In this document: positions 36,876 to 47,267 of the stretch, one piece after another
How positions within the stretch are numbered: position 1 is the first letter of the stretch
Layout of the letters: each line of letters begins with the position of its first letter
Source of the DNA: Tenebrio molitor
Taxonomy: Eukaryota > Arthropoda > Insecta > Coleoptera > Tenebrionidae
NCBI RefSeq assembly: GCF_963966145.1
Contig: NC_091051.1
Coordinates: forward strand, 1,612,001 to 1,676,000
Length of the DNA: 64,000 nt
Direction of reading: 5' to 3'
The notes under the pieces: generated by a model
Seen by the model: only the letters and a program-made list of their open reading frames with translations
Told to the model about the DNA's origin: nothing
Databases searched by the model: none
Program-made: the position numbers and the translations under genes

Positions 36876-37318
36876 TTGATGCTAAAGCACAAAACTAAAC
36901 GGCACTGTGAAATTTATCACGTTAAAGTTACTAGATCTAGGGACTTCGTATCACGAGTTGAGGCAGGAATTGAAAAATATTTTGTTACTTTAAAAGAAAA
37001 TGAAAATTGCAGAGTATTTTGGTTGGCACCGCATTATTTAAGAGAATGTTTTAAGAACATAAAATATTTTTTTAAACATTTTAAATGATTTGACAAGAGT
37101 TGACATTTATGTAAAATGGATATTATGGAAACACGATTAAATAACGGTTGATGTCAAACTGCAAGAAGTGTTTGAAGAAAGAGATCCAAAAAATGAACTG
37201 CTTCGAGGTAATGGAATATTTGCAAAACAAATAATAATGAAGAGAATCCATCAAGAGAAGACAAAAAGGAAAAGATTTTCCTGTAAACGCGACGTCGCCA
37301 AATTTCCACGGTGTTGAC
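36876..37318 (+). other. Possible decayed coding sequence
   Basis: A 70-codon frame (36876-37088) is followed by a second open stretch from about 37150 to 37318 with a charged, Lys/Glu-rich composition and no initiator. The two frames differ. This could be an old pseudogene or transposon remnant. I recognise no family. Confidence 0.15.
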
Positions 37319-37822
37319 AGCTGAGTTTAAAATCCAACGATTTTATAAATATTTAATTTCCATAACGGTAATACAATCCATTTTTATCTGTTGTTCTGAA
37401 ATTACACTATTCAAAGAATGTAATTTTCAGTTTATGAAATTTTTATCTCGGATTTATTTTGGTTACATTTAGTAAAAGTTAAATGTTCCTAGATTTATAG
37501 ATTTATTACTCGGAAAATGGACGTAAATTTGATTATCTCTTTTATAGAGATCACTCTGCAGTGAAAAGTCTTTTGTCTGGAAAATTCTGACAGTGGGACT
37601 TGATTCTTCAAAAGTATAGATTTGGATTATTAGAGTTTTGACTTTATCTCAACTGTCTCATTTATATTAATTAAAAATCTTACGTAGACTACAAGAAACA
37701 AACAACACCGAATTCTGTTGATATATATTTATTATTGTTTTTTTTTTTATAAAGACAATAAAGTGCTACGTCAAATCCTTGAATTGTTCGTCAATCGTCA
37801 GCCCGGCCAGAAGTGAAGATTC

Positions 37823-38528
37823 TTATTTAATGATGAGCTCGTGTACTCCCTCCTAAAACAAATTGCAAAAAGTAAAACAAAAAACGCCATTACATTACTT
37901 GGCAAAACTTACGGCTTGCGCTTCTTTCATGAAACAATTGTACAAGCTCACCGAATACATGCAAGGATCGCTGTCAACAGGAGCTGAAACACATTTCTCC
38001 TCACCAACAAACTTCCCAACAAGAATAACAATACTTACTGGGTAGACACCTGTGGTACACTTCTATCACCTTATCGTGAAACTCAGAATCCATGTCTTTG
38101 ATAATCTCGAAGGTAGCCATGGCGCCCTCTTTGTTAATCGACCCATCGTCGTTTTGCTGCCAACTTTAATTACGCAATGCTCGATTACTTTTGAGATACC
38201 TACCATATTCAGTCTCTTGTGGGCACAGAAGTAGACGCATTTTCCTTCATGGCTCTCTGGAACGTTCATCGACATGATCTGCTGGTAGTCACCTGAAAAC
38301 CACCAGTTTTGCAAATGTCACATCAATGCAAACATAATTACTTTCAGAAGCTTTCTCTTCGGCGACGCAATCCTCCACAATTTTCTTCACCTTGCTTCGA
38401 CACTCCTCCAAGAAGGCCTCGTCGATCTACCATTACAAACATTTCAAACCAAAACAATTTCGTTTTAGATTTTTACTTACGGCAACTGCGCTGACCACCA
38501 AAGCCGCAAGAACTAGTAAGAACTTCAT
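37823..38528 (-). CDS. Odorant-binding protein E (classical six-Cys plus one)
   Basis: Six minus-strand exons of 48, 85, 89, 118, 71 and 30 nt (38528-38481, 38426-38342, 38292-38204, 38156-38039, 37983-37913, 37852-37823) give 146 residues. The signal peptide is 16 residues, ending SAVA. Beside the six classical cysteines (CVYFC for C2-C3; eight residues between C5 and C6) there is an extra cysteine about 11 residues before C1, in LEECRSK, that could pair unusually or form dimers. Exon 4 is one codon shorter than in A-D, shared with gene F, so E and F form a subgroup. Exon 2 ends three bases later in the frame (split codon A|GT instead of G|AC). Confidence 0.92.
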
Positions 38529-38568
38529 GCTTAAGTCTGAACTGAAGACGCATCTGGGGCTTTTTGTG

Positions 38569-38575
38569 TTTTATA
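38569..38575 (-). promoter_or_regulatory. TATA box of OBP gene E
   Basis: TATAAAA on the minus strand about 45 bp before the start codon. Confidence 0.7.
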
Positions 38576-38576
38576 G

Positions 38577-39035
38577 GAACGGGGGGCGTAATTGAGGACA
38601 TGTCTTGGTGCTCGAAAACGGTAATTAAAATTTAATAACTGATTACGCTTCCGCACACTTGCTCATTTAAAACCATGATGAATGGATTAAATAAATAGTA
38701 CGCTGGTAATTCTATTTCATTAATAAATTAAACCGCGAAAGGTTTGGACGAACAAAATAAAAAGAAACTGTTCAAGGGTTAAAAAATATTTATTTCAATC
38801 AAATCAAAACATTTTGTTACAGTTATTCAGTGCGTGGGGCCATCATTACTTCTTTTAAATTAAGTTTTAAATTTAGCCCGCGAATTCTAGTGGCGCCCTC
38901 ATCAATCGATAATCTACTGTACTGTGTATTGTGTGTTGCCTACCTAGCCACGAATGAAACAATGTTAATCTTTGCAGTGCTTTATTCTTTATTAAATCCA
39001 TTTACAGATGCAGAAATCATTTCCAAATTGACACT
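38577..39035. other. Intergenic region between OBP genes E and F
   Basis: About 460 bp with no gene. AT-rich. It should contain the promoter-proximal region of E and the 3' UTR of F. Confidence 0.4.
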
Positions 39036-39722
39036 TTATTGGATGACAGCCTCGTCCAACCCCAGCTACAATCACAATTCGTTACAATTGCACGAAACCT
39101 CTCCTGCATCTACTTACCGCTTTACCCTCCTTGACAATACACTCTACCAAACTGGTGGCGTAAACGCAAGGGTCGCTATCCACAGGAGCTGCAACAACGA
39201 GCTACAATTTTTTCTTCAAACAAAGCAAATAGCCTTACTCCCTTCGCAGTTTTTGAACGAGGTGGATATTTTGGTGTAAAGATCGGCGTCGAGGTCTTTG
39301 AAGATTTCCAAGTTGGCCAAAGCGCCCGCCATGTTTAGACTGCCATCTTCATTTTGCTTAAAAAGAAGTTTAGATTGGTGATGTCACAAAGACGGGACAC
39401 TCACAGCGTTGAAGAGCTTGTGCAAGCAGAAGAAGATGCATTTGCCCTCGTGCGAAGCTGGGATCTTGTGGGCGAAGATATCGGCGACGTCGTCTACATT
39501 TTTGAGGGATCAAAATTTAAACAACTGAGATTTTGGGGTTACCTGAACTGGCGGATACAGCATTGGCACATGATTTCACATGTTCGCTCATCTTTTCTTT
39601 CATTTGTGCAATAAATTCTTTGTCGATCTGGAGGAAATTAATGAGAAAGTGTTTTCTTCTTGTAGTGTACTTACGGCATGTGTGGCCACTACCAGAAGTG
39701 ATAAACTAAGCAGAATCTTCAT
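39036..39722 (-). CDS. Odorant-binding protein F (classical six-Cys)
   Basis: Six minus-strand exons of 48, 85, 89, 118, 71 and 30 nt (39722-39675, 39627-39543, 39493-39405, 39356-39239, 39188-39118, 39065-39036) give 146 residues. The 16-residue signal peptide ends ATHA. All six cysteines are in classical register (CIFFC for C2-C3; CVYATSLVEC for C5-C6). It shares the 118-nt exon 4 and the TPVDSDPC sequence with gene E and the QNEDGSLN start of exon 4 with gene D. It is the last gene of the cluster on this side. Confidence 0.93.
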
Positions 39723-39770
39723 TTCTTCGCAGTAGGGTGTCTTCTGTGCAAATTTCTTCAGTCCCAGCAG

Positions 39771-39780
39771 ATTTTATATA
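39771..39780 (-). promoter_or_regulatory. TATA box of OBP gene F
   Basis: TATATAAAAT on the minus strand about 50 bp before the start codon. Confidence 0.75.
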
Positions 39781-41353
39781 CTAAATGAGGAGAGTTTCTT
39801 GCATATTTAATCGACATTAATGACTTAACGAGCGGTTGCAATAATAATATATTGGCCATCCACCAATCTTGTAATTTATTTTTTATCAAGAAATTATACA
39901 GAATGTTTTGGGGGGTTTAATGACATTATTAAGTTTAGGTGAAGAATAGACAGGCGGAGTGTTTTAAAGTTTTAACACCCTGTATATTGGTGTAATACAG
40001 TGTGGCATAAAAACAATAATAAGTAGTAAGAATGAGAGGTGAACTGTCATTAGTCAAACGAGTCGTATGGTTATTGAACACATAACTGGTAATTTGTTTT
40101 GATTATTTGCAGAATAATATTTGTTATTAGTTGGGAAACAACGAAATCTGAACCTTGAACGAGTGACAACAAATTCGAAGCCTCTTTCGCTTCACTAGAA
40201 TTTTTTGTAAGTCACTTCCTGTGAAAATTGGGAACGCCCCGATTCGACCTGGGCCTGACGCAACACTCTGTTTATTTAATTTGGAATTATTTGCAGCCCC
40301 CGTTGCCAGATCAAACAGCGCGAGCAAACTTCCGAATTGCTTTTTGAGAGTGTAAATAAGCCGTGGAACGAGGCCGCCGCTCGAGAAGCTCCACAATGGT
40401 AAAACCCGCTATTCAGGTGCGAAGCGCCAGTCCGGCTCTGGTGGAGTTCTTCGAGGTCATCGCATCCGCCCAGAGGTGTCTTAGCCGTTGCATCTCGGCC
40501 TCCAGTCTGTTATGGAATCCACGAAGTCGCGCACGTTGACCGACAAGACCGGTGCCGAGTCGGTGGTTGCTCACTAGTGTGTACCATGGAAAAGTACAAA
40601 GGTCTGGCACACCGGAAGTCGGTGCAGCGCCCCGGGGCCCCCTTTTGAACGACACCCGAATCCTAACAGGTAGGTGAGCGGCGAAAAATTCGAGCGTGGG
40701 TCGGTCGTGGGCAGCGGGAAAGCTGTCAAGGGTGGTTTCGTAACAGCCTTAACACCTCTTTGTTCGCCGGCTTCGAGTGGGCGCTCGCACTATCGGACGT
40801 TCACCCCCACACTTGCATTATCTTTTTTATGGAAATGCTACCAGCACGGGGATTCCAAATCAATGTTGTGTAAATAATCTCGGTGGATTCGAAGTGCCAG
40901 ATGGTCGGCGTCGGGATTGTAATACGCCGACTAAAATAGCCCCACTGTTCGCTTTACGACGAACGAACAGATTCGGTTACAAAGGCACGAGCTGCTTTGT
41001 GGGGCTTCAAAAATCCTCCTACACGAAACAGCCCCATTTCTTCCTTCTGTTGACAGTTGTCGACAACCAGCGGACTCCAAACTTTTCCACCTAACCAACA
41101 TTTCTTTCTGCACAATCCTACTTGCAAGACACGTCCCGTGCCCCCCGCAGCCTCACCCACCCCCAATCTAACACAAAATGACTCAAACTATTTTCTGTTT
41201 CTCATCTTTCACCGCTTTATTGACAACCCAGCGGCCCCCAAACTTTTCCACCTAACCTCACTTTTGTGACATCGGACATTCAAAATCAACCCAAATACTC
41301 ATCAAATACTGATCAACGGTTTAATCGACTATTTTCAACAAGAATTAATTATT
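39781..41353. other. Intergenic region with one possible 5' exon
   Basis: 1.57 kb. At 40300-40460 there is a GC-rich patch: an acceptor-like TTATTTGCAG at 40290-40299, then an ATG at 40395 opening a short plus-strand frame with a coding-like third-position bias (the piece reads VRSASPALVEFFEVIASAQ). An AG|GT lies in the phase used by the exons at 47.2 and 58.5 kb. On the other strand the same patch is also open (40413-40655). I cannot decide whether either is real. The rest has no visible feature. Confidence 0.3.
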
Positions 41354-42060
41354 TCATGCGCGATTAGTTTTCCGATCGAGAGACCTTCGACGCCGTCGCC
41401 GTCCATTAACCACTCCTAATTGCAGCAGCACCGGATTTGAGGACAGAGCGGCGGCGGCTCCGAGCAGAGCTATTCCTGCCAGCGGTATCAGCAAACCTTT
41501 CAAAGCCAGCCCCTGCGAAGACCAATTTTAGCAGGAAGTGAATCGATATTCGATAGAGTGACTTACGCCGTGGCCGTGCCCGTAGGACGGAGAGTGACCG
41601 TAGTTGGTTCCGTGGCCGCTGAGACCGAAGCCCCCGAAGGAACCGTGTCCAGAGGAGTACGCCCCTGGGTAGTACGCGGTGCCGTACCCGGGACTCGAGA
41701 ACGCCTGGCCGTACGCTGAAGGATACGTCTGAGGCTTGAGGTTTTGGCCGTACGCTAGAAACAATCATGAGTAGAGAGAATGTTAGTTGAGAGATCTTTG
41801 GCAAACCTGAGGGATAAGTCTGGGGCTTGATGAAGGTGCCCGAAGTCTCGTACAACCCCCTTTTGTCAGAGTCCAAGTTGCTGTGGTAGGCATCAGCCGC
41901 TCGTCTCTCCTCATCGGAGATGAAATTCTGCAAAAACTGAAATTTTGCAAACGAGACGCCACCAACTCACCTCTTCTCGCGTGGCGATGCAGCCGATCTC
42001 GTTCAGCAGCAACAAGAACAAAACACCGACCAAAAACAAACAAACTCTCTTCAGCTCCAT
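41354..42060 (-). CDS. Secreted Gly/Tyr/His-rich protein with hydrophobic C-terminus and poly-Arg
   Basis: Four minus-strand exons (42060-41971, 41927-41807, 41754-41567, 41512-41354) give 185 residues in one frame. Exon 1 encodes a signal peptide rich in Leu and Val. Exons 2 and 3 each contain the short repeat LKPQTYPSAYGQ or IKPQTYPSG, followed by a Gly-, Tyr-, Ser- and His-rich tract (GHGSFGGFGLSGHG, YGHGHG). Exon 4 encodes a hydrophobic segment (GLALKGLLIPLAGIALLGAA) and ends NGRRRRRRSLDRK. The arginine run resembles a proprotein-convertase site or a basic tail. Insects have integument proteins of this general design (Gly/Tyr-rich plus a Leu/Ala segment and RRRRRR), but I do not have a firm family name. 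A cuticle role is inference. Confidence 0.8.
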
Positions 42061-43273
42061 CGTATCGGTCACTGAGGCATCGTAAAACGAGTCAGTTTAG
42101 TCGCAGTAAAACTGACAAGAACCGCCACAAAAAAATCTACTTATGTGTCCTGGATGTGCAAGAGTTCGAGATGCGCCTGTACGAGTGTCGTCACATTTCT
42201 CCTTTCATTATTTTCGTTTTTGGACCGCAAAGAGACACGCCGCTGCCCAGAGACAATGATATGAAACTGTCATTTTCGTAATAACGCAATCGCCTCGATA
42301 TTCCCGGATTTCGATGCCCATCATGGTCCGGTGGCCGTGCAGGGACGCCTGAATAAATTTACATCGGCGGATTTAAACCGGAATCTCGGATCATGGCTGG
42401 ATTTTTATCCGCAAGAAATCGGCGAAAACGTTTGGGGACATAATAAGACGGATTTCTCCACGGCAATTACCGGGGGCATTGTTGCAAGTGTGGCGTGAGA
42501 AATTGCTCACTTATTGTTAAATTTGATGGTAACAGTGACAAGACTAATTGTCCGAGTGTCTCGAATTTTGCGCGAATGCCTCTGATGCAACTCCACATAT
42601 GGCGCCATTTGCGTCTTTTTGCCTATAAAGCGACGAAATATTCGCGTCCGTGCGAATGTAGTTTGCGAAATGTTATCATTTTTATCGCTGTTGTTTTATT
42701 CTAGCGCCCTTTGCGGCCAGCCACTTACTATCGAAGGGTCTCAGTGGCGTCCCGACTCGCCCCCTCGAATTTTCTACACATTTTAGCTCTGCTGGACGCG
42801 AAACGCAACGACGAGAAAATCGTGTGGGATTGTGGTTTTTCGGAGACGCCACGACGAAGCTAATTCTCGCGCCGCCTATGGCGACACCCGGAGTCCAGGC
42901 GGTGTCATTTGCTGTTCACTGTTTACTGCCACAGTTGAATGCTAGTAATTCCGGTGCTCCCCGGAGACGTCGTCTCTGATAATATAATATTTCAGTCCTC
43001 TATTTCATATACCTTTTTGTCGCATACTTTAAAGGTTTATTCCTTCATAAGTTTCGTCCTAGGACAAAATTGGAATTCGCTCAGAATTTATCTTGAGCCA
43101 GAACAAAAACCCGCCTTATATACAGCCCGGAAGAATTTAATTTTCTTGGGCGGAGCAGACGTGTCTCGTGTTTAATTGGTTGCATACCCGCAATAAAATT
43201 TTTGCTTGTTTTTTGTCGAGTGAAGAATAGATAGTAGAAGCGCAAGAAAATGAACGTTTGCGTTTTGTTTCAG
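42061..43273. other. Intergenic region upstream of the 43.3-kb exon
   Basis: 1.2 kb, moderately GC-rich with CpG-containing patches at 42.3-42.9 kb that look like conserved non-coding or promoter DNA. CCTTATATACAGCC at about 43115 could be a TATA box for a transcript including the exon at 43274. No gene seen. Confidence 0.35.
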
Positions 43274-43341
43274 GGAGTATGGCGAACTTCATCCAGTTCC
43301 GGCGCTCGAGGAGGTCCTCCACGTCAAGCGTCTACATGCAG
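43274..43341 (+). CDS. Candidate coding exon 1 of a long unrecognised gene
   Basis: A TTTCAG acceptor precedes and GTGCGT follows a 68-bp exon with an ATG at 43279. It encodes 21 residues, MANFIQFRRSRRSSTSSVYMQ without the last one, basic and serine-rich, and ends in phase 0. The exon at 47164 begins in phase 0, so the two join cleanly into one frame. The other frame (VWRTSSSSGARGG) is also open but would force an implausible Cys/Trp-rich reading of the next exon. I do not recognise the protein. Confidence 0.5.
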
Positions 43342-44994
43342 GTGCGTAAAAACTCCCGACCACGTATCAGACTTTAGCGTCACATGTTGTACTGTACAAA
43401 AACATATTTCTTTTTGGCCATGTGGTCGTTCAAATTCCTCCCCATAAATCACGCGAACATGTCGCCGCACGCGTTGTATTTCTGAACCGGCAGCTTTTGT
43501 CGCATTGTCGACATTCTTGCACGAACTGTAATTTCCGAATCGAACAACTGTCGCCAGCAGATCAAAGAAGCTCGATCGGCAACACACAATACAAGTTGTA
43601 TCCCGTACGTGACGTCACATTTCTCCGGAGAGGTGTCTCGTTTGATGCGAAATTTATGCGGCGGCGGTTCATAGAGAGGGCGTAATGTCCGTGGTCTAAT
43701 TGCATTTCCGTTAATATACAGCTGGAGGTGGCGGTTGCGGAGGTCCTTGTCTGGCGCGTTGGCCGGGTGGAGGGACACGGGACCGTCGAACCCCTTGTAA
43801 TTATAGTGCAATTGGGAGCGTTGCTGACCGCGGGCACTTATGGTCATGTGCGTTTAATGCGCATTCCCTGGATTTTATTATCGCATCACTGTCCGCAAAA
43901 ACCATTCGAATGAGTTATGGGCGGGAATCGGGCGATGGTATTTACTGGATGGTGGTGTGGGACTTGCAGGACGGGAGAATCGACGGGATAGGGTTTGCAT
44001 AAGTTTATGACAGTGTGGGCACGAGGAATGGGGCGAAGAGTCCATAAGCGCGAAAATCGATGAAGACATTCAAAGACTTAAATGCGGGATAAGTGTGTTT
44101 GTAATGTCGGGTAGGGGGAGGGTTCAGTCGAGAAATGGCGCTGGGAAACGAGAAAGGTGGAAATAAATACACATTTGTAACTGTTCGCCATTTTATGAAA
44201 GAAATTTGACACTACACCGTGACAGTGATGCCAAAATAATTTTCGAAATCCCACCATAAAACAGTGTGAAGTTGCGATTTTGACAGTGGTGCCAACTCGT
44301 AATTTTGAGGGTGCTTCAAAAAATAGTTTTGGAAAAAATTGTTCGAGAGTTTACTGAAGTGCATCAAAATGTCTTTTACGTTTCGCAAGTCTGGTAATCC
44401 GGTTCTTGTTTCAAATTTTTACTTCTTGTGAAAACATCTTTTTTTGAGGTTATGCCACTACAATTTTCTGTAAGTTTTTGAAAAGATGCTTTACTGACGG
44501 AGATTCTATGTTTGAAGCTAACAATGCAGGACTGGTTGTTACAAAGCAAGTATTGTTTCCAAAAAATTCTAACTTTAGAATAAACAGTTGGAATTTAAAG
44601 TCTTTCAGTGTCATTTGAATTGGTCCTTCTTTTTTACCCAGAAAACGCAAAGAAATATCTCGGAAAGACAATATCGATTTTCTTTTGCAAGGCCTAAAAG
44701 CAAAGATTTCTATAGTTGGTATTAAAAAAAGAGAGAAATACCAAGGAATTTAAGGGAGGAATTGAAAGAAAACACCTTTTTTGGAAAAAAAATCTTTATT
44801 ATTTATGTTTATACATTCACCGAAAATACGGAACAAAGTTCTGTAACTGACGATGATGAACGGAGATGTTTTTCAATTGAGCTCAATTAGAAATATGTTT
44901 CTGAGATATTATATACGTTAATTATGTAAATTGAATTGAAGTATTTATTCATTTACTTTTTCTTTTTACTCAATGTATTAAACTTTGAAAGTAA
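43342..44994. other. Presumed intron with a diverged copy of a local repeat
   Basis: 1.65 kb. 43.4-44.1 kb is relatively GC-rich with overlapping chance frames on both strands. 44195-44530 is a diverged member of the local repeat described separately. No gene supported. Confidence 0.4.
44195..44530. repeat. Diverged copy of the 46.5-kb repeat family
   Basis: The motifs GACAGTGATGCCAAAATAAT, GATTTTGACAGTGGTGCCAA, AAGTGCATCAAAATG and TTTTTTTGAGGTTATGCCACT occur in the same order and spacing as in the copies at 46.7-46.95 kb and 50.43-50.67 kb. Identity is clearly lower than between those two, so this copy is older. Confidence 0.75.
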
Positions 44995-45067
44995 GGTCCT
45001 GTGGCGCAACGGATAACGCGTCTGACTACGGATCAGAAGATTCCAGGTTCGAATCCTGGCAGGATCG
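44995..45067 (+). tRNA. tRNA-Arg (anticodon ACG)
   Basis: 73 nt fold into a standard cloverleaf. The acceptor stem is GGTCCTG/CAGGATC (one G-U) with discriminator G. The D arm contains GGCGCAACGGATAACGC. The anticodon stem TCTGA/TCAGA frames the loop CTACGGA with anticodon ACG. The T arm is CCAGG-TTCGAAT-CCTGG. No intron. A run of T at 45071-45080 is a pol III terminator. Confidence 0.96.
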
Positions 45068-45221
45068 ATCACTTTTTTTTTCCACAAATTACAACGAATT
45101 TCTATTTTAAACCAATCTTAGAATCATGTTCACAAAAATGAAAATTATGTAATCAATTTTTATATTGCGTTTAATTAGTCCACGTGCTGTTTTTCACCTC
45201 CGTTGCGCCTCAATCCCGCAC

Positions 45222-45311
45222 CCTTCGATAGCTCAGTTGGTAGAGCGGTGGACTGTAGAGGTTACAAAAGTAGGCATCCATAGGTCGCTGGTTCAAATCC
45301 GGCTCGAAGGA
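45222..45311 (+). tRNA. tRNA-Tyr (anticodon GTA) with 17-nt intron
   Basis: The ends CCTTCGA and TCGAAGGA pair perfectly, the D arm contains TAGCTCAGTTGGTAGAGC, and the T arm is GCTGG-TTCAAAT-CCGGC. The anticodon GTA at 45255-45257 is followed by G37 and then a 17-nt intron (45259-45275) before the 3' half of the anticodon stem resumes at ATCCA. Eukaryotic tRNA-Tyr genes normally carry an intron at this position. A T-run at 45312-45320 terminates transcription. Confidence 0.96.
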
Positions 45312-46485
45312 TTTTTTTTTTCCACAAAAAACTTACACTTCGAATAACATTGTACGTTTTTTACGTTATGCTTAAACAAACATGAACGCAAAGTAAAAAC
45401 TGGCATACTTACGCTTATCAACGTCGCGATACGTTACGGCAGAATAACGGCCGCTTCGACCATTTTACACCTGTCAAGCCACCGGTCTTTATGTCCAGCG
45501 GTCTTAAGGGCGACTTTTCCGCGTCCGTGGCCATCGCGTGCCCACCACAACACATGTGCGTTTGAAAAACATGAAAGTGAATCAACTTCAGTTGATTCCG
45601 GCCGACCTGAACAGTTCACGGTTTCTCAATCGCGGCAAAATGCGGTTGAAGAGTGCTTCAATTGACAACTGACCGCGGCGCGTCCGTGCTTTTAGGTTAT
45701 GTGCGGTGTGACCACAGTAGTTTGTTTTTCTTCGGTGTTGTGATTTCCGTAGGAGGGCCGAAGTCATGGCGGATTATTACGGGGTAATGTCGCTGATCGT
45801 GCATTCAATAATTACAACGTAACGAATTCGACGAGAAAAGCAAGGACGACGCGATAATAACAACGCTGCTGTAGATATTTCTTCGGCGGCCTTGGCGTTA
45901 GAGGAAATCGGCGATAAATTCGAAAAGAAAAAATGCCAGATTGTCATGACAACGGGCTTGTTGCAATTGACACATTTAATTTTATCAAGTTTGTATTGTA
46001 GTGGAGCTTGATGTTGGCACACGTGCAGGTGTGAGTAATTAACACTCAAATATTGGAATTGATTAGATTAGAGATAGAGATGCGTGGTGTGTCATCTAGC
46101 GCAACCTGATAACGACCGATTATGCAACTGGTGCATTGATAAGGCGAACTTTATCAATATGCACTAGAAGCAACAATTTCAAAACCAACAAATTCAATTG
46201 TTTTTTAGCTTGTCTCTTTTGACGGACAAGAAACGTCAATGCTCGGTGGCATCACAAGACGTGTTATTTTCGGTCGATTTCGACGAAAAAACGACAGATT
46301 GCGTCTTTTTTGTTGATTTCCGGACGCAGGAGAGTAATTCTGGTACATTTCTAACTGCACTTTTATTGATACATGTGTGGGCGAGCGCTGTGTAAAAGGG
46401 GATTCCGTCTGAAGGGGCCGTACGTTCACGGATGGCTGCTTACTGGTGACTCATCCTTTCCTGCCTTCTATACACAGACCACATT
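45312..46485. other. Presumed intronic DNA after the tRNA pair
   Basis: 1.17 kb with no gene I can support. Several 60-90-codon chance frames. No clear repeat. Confidence 0.35.
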
Positions 46486-47180
46486 GTCCTTTCATTTGTT
46501 GTGAAAACGGCTCCCAACTAATGGGCAAAGTAGGTTTTAAGAATTGGGGTTGTTCTTCCATTAAATGGGATTACATCGATTAGGGCCGAAGCAAGGATTG
46601 CAGTGTAAGGTTGCAGAATCCACTAAAGAATCGACGACTTTTCCAATAATCAATATTTGTCACGTTTTGGGGCCATTTTGACGCAATTAATCTGACACTC
46701 AACAGTGGTGCCAAAATCATTTTTCAAATCCACCACACAAAGCTGTCAAATTGCGATTTTGACAGTAGTGCCCTATGGTGATTTTTAAAAAGTTCAATAA
46801 TTTCGATAAAAATTGAAAGTGGTGCATCGACAACGAAGTGCATTGAAATGACCTTCACATTCAACAAGTACGGAAATCGCTTTTTTGTTGCACGTTTTTG
46901 TAGTATCTGAAGATGTGTTTTTTGAGGTTATGTCACTCCAACTTTCTCGAGATTTTTGCAAATGCATTTCACAAACGGAAATTCAGCGTTTAAAATTAAG
47001 AATGCAAGATTGTCTTGTGCAAAAAGTTTCAGTCGAATTGGCCCTTCTGGCTCCAAACGGTGTATTTAACAAAAAGATTCACGAAATGTTTCCAGGAGAG
47101 ATTGGATTTCTCCAGCCCTTGTGTCGGTTTTCTTCAATTCACGTGTGTGTTTTCCTGTTGCAGTTGCTGTCCAGCTTGGC
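46486..47180. repeat. Source copy of a segmental duplication
   Basis: About 695 bp match 50220-50918 with only scattered substitutions and small indels. The right end of the match runs through the splice acceptor and the first 16 bases of the coding exon at 47164. Since only this copy continues into a long coding exon, it is likely the source. Confidence 0.9.
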
Positions 47181-47267
47181 CACCGACTTGGACAACATGC
47201 TCAGCGAGCTGTGCACGACGCCGCCGCCCCCGTACGACCGCCTTTCCGACAGCGAGTTGCACACTAG
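47164..47267 (+). CDS. Candidate coding exon 2 with LD-like and PPxY motifs
   Basis: A strong acceptor (TGTTTTCCTGTTGCAG) and donor (AG|GTGAGT) bound 104 bp with high third-position GC. In phase 0 it reads 34 codons, including DLDNMLSELC, which fits the leucine/aspartate pattern LDxxLxxL of paxillin-type LD motifs, then TTPPPPYDRL with a PPPY (PPxY) WW-domain ligand. It ends with a split codon AG|. I do not recognise the whole protein. An adhesion or signalling scaffold is only a guess. It joins in phase to the exon at 43274 upstream. Confidence 0.7.

Larger units (their letters stand above)
35399..37822. other. Intergenic region between OBP genes D and E
   Basis: 2.4 kb holding one 0.8-kb foldback element (35690-36492) and a possible decayed coding stretch near 36.9-37.3 kb, both listed separately. 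The rest is AT-rich without recognisable features. Confidence 0.5.

Noticed and set aside
45222..45311. tRNA-Tyr as a pseudogene because of extra bases after the anticodon
   Set aside because: The 17 extra bases sit exactly at the canonical intron position after base 37, and all stems pair perfectly once they are removed.
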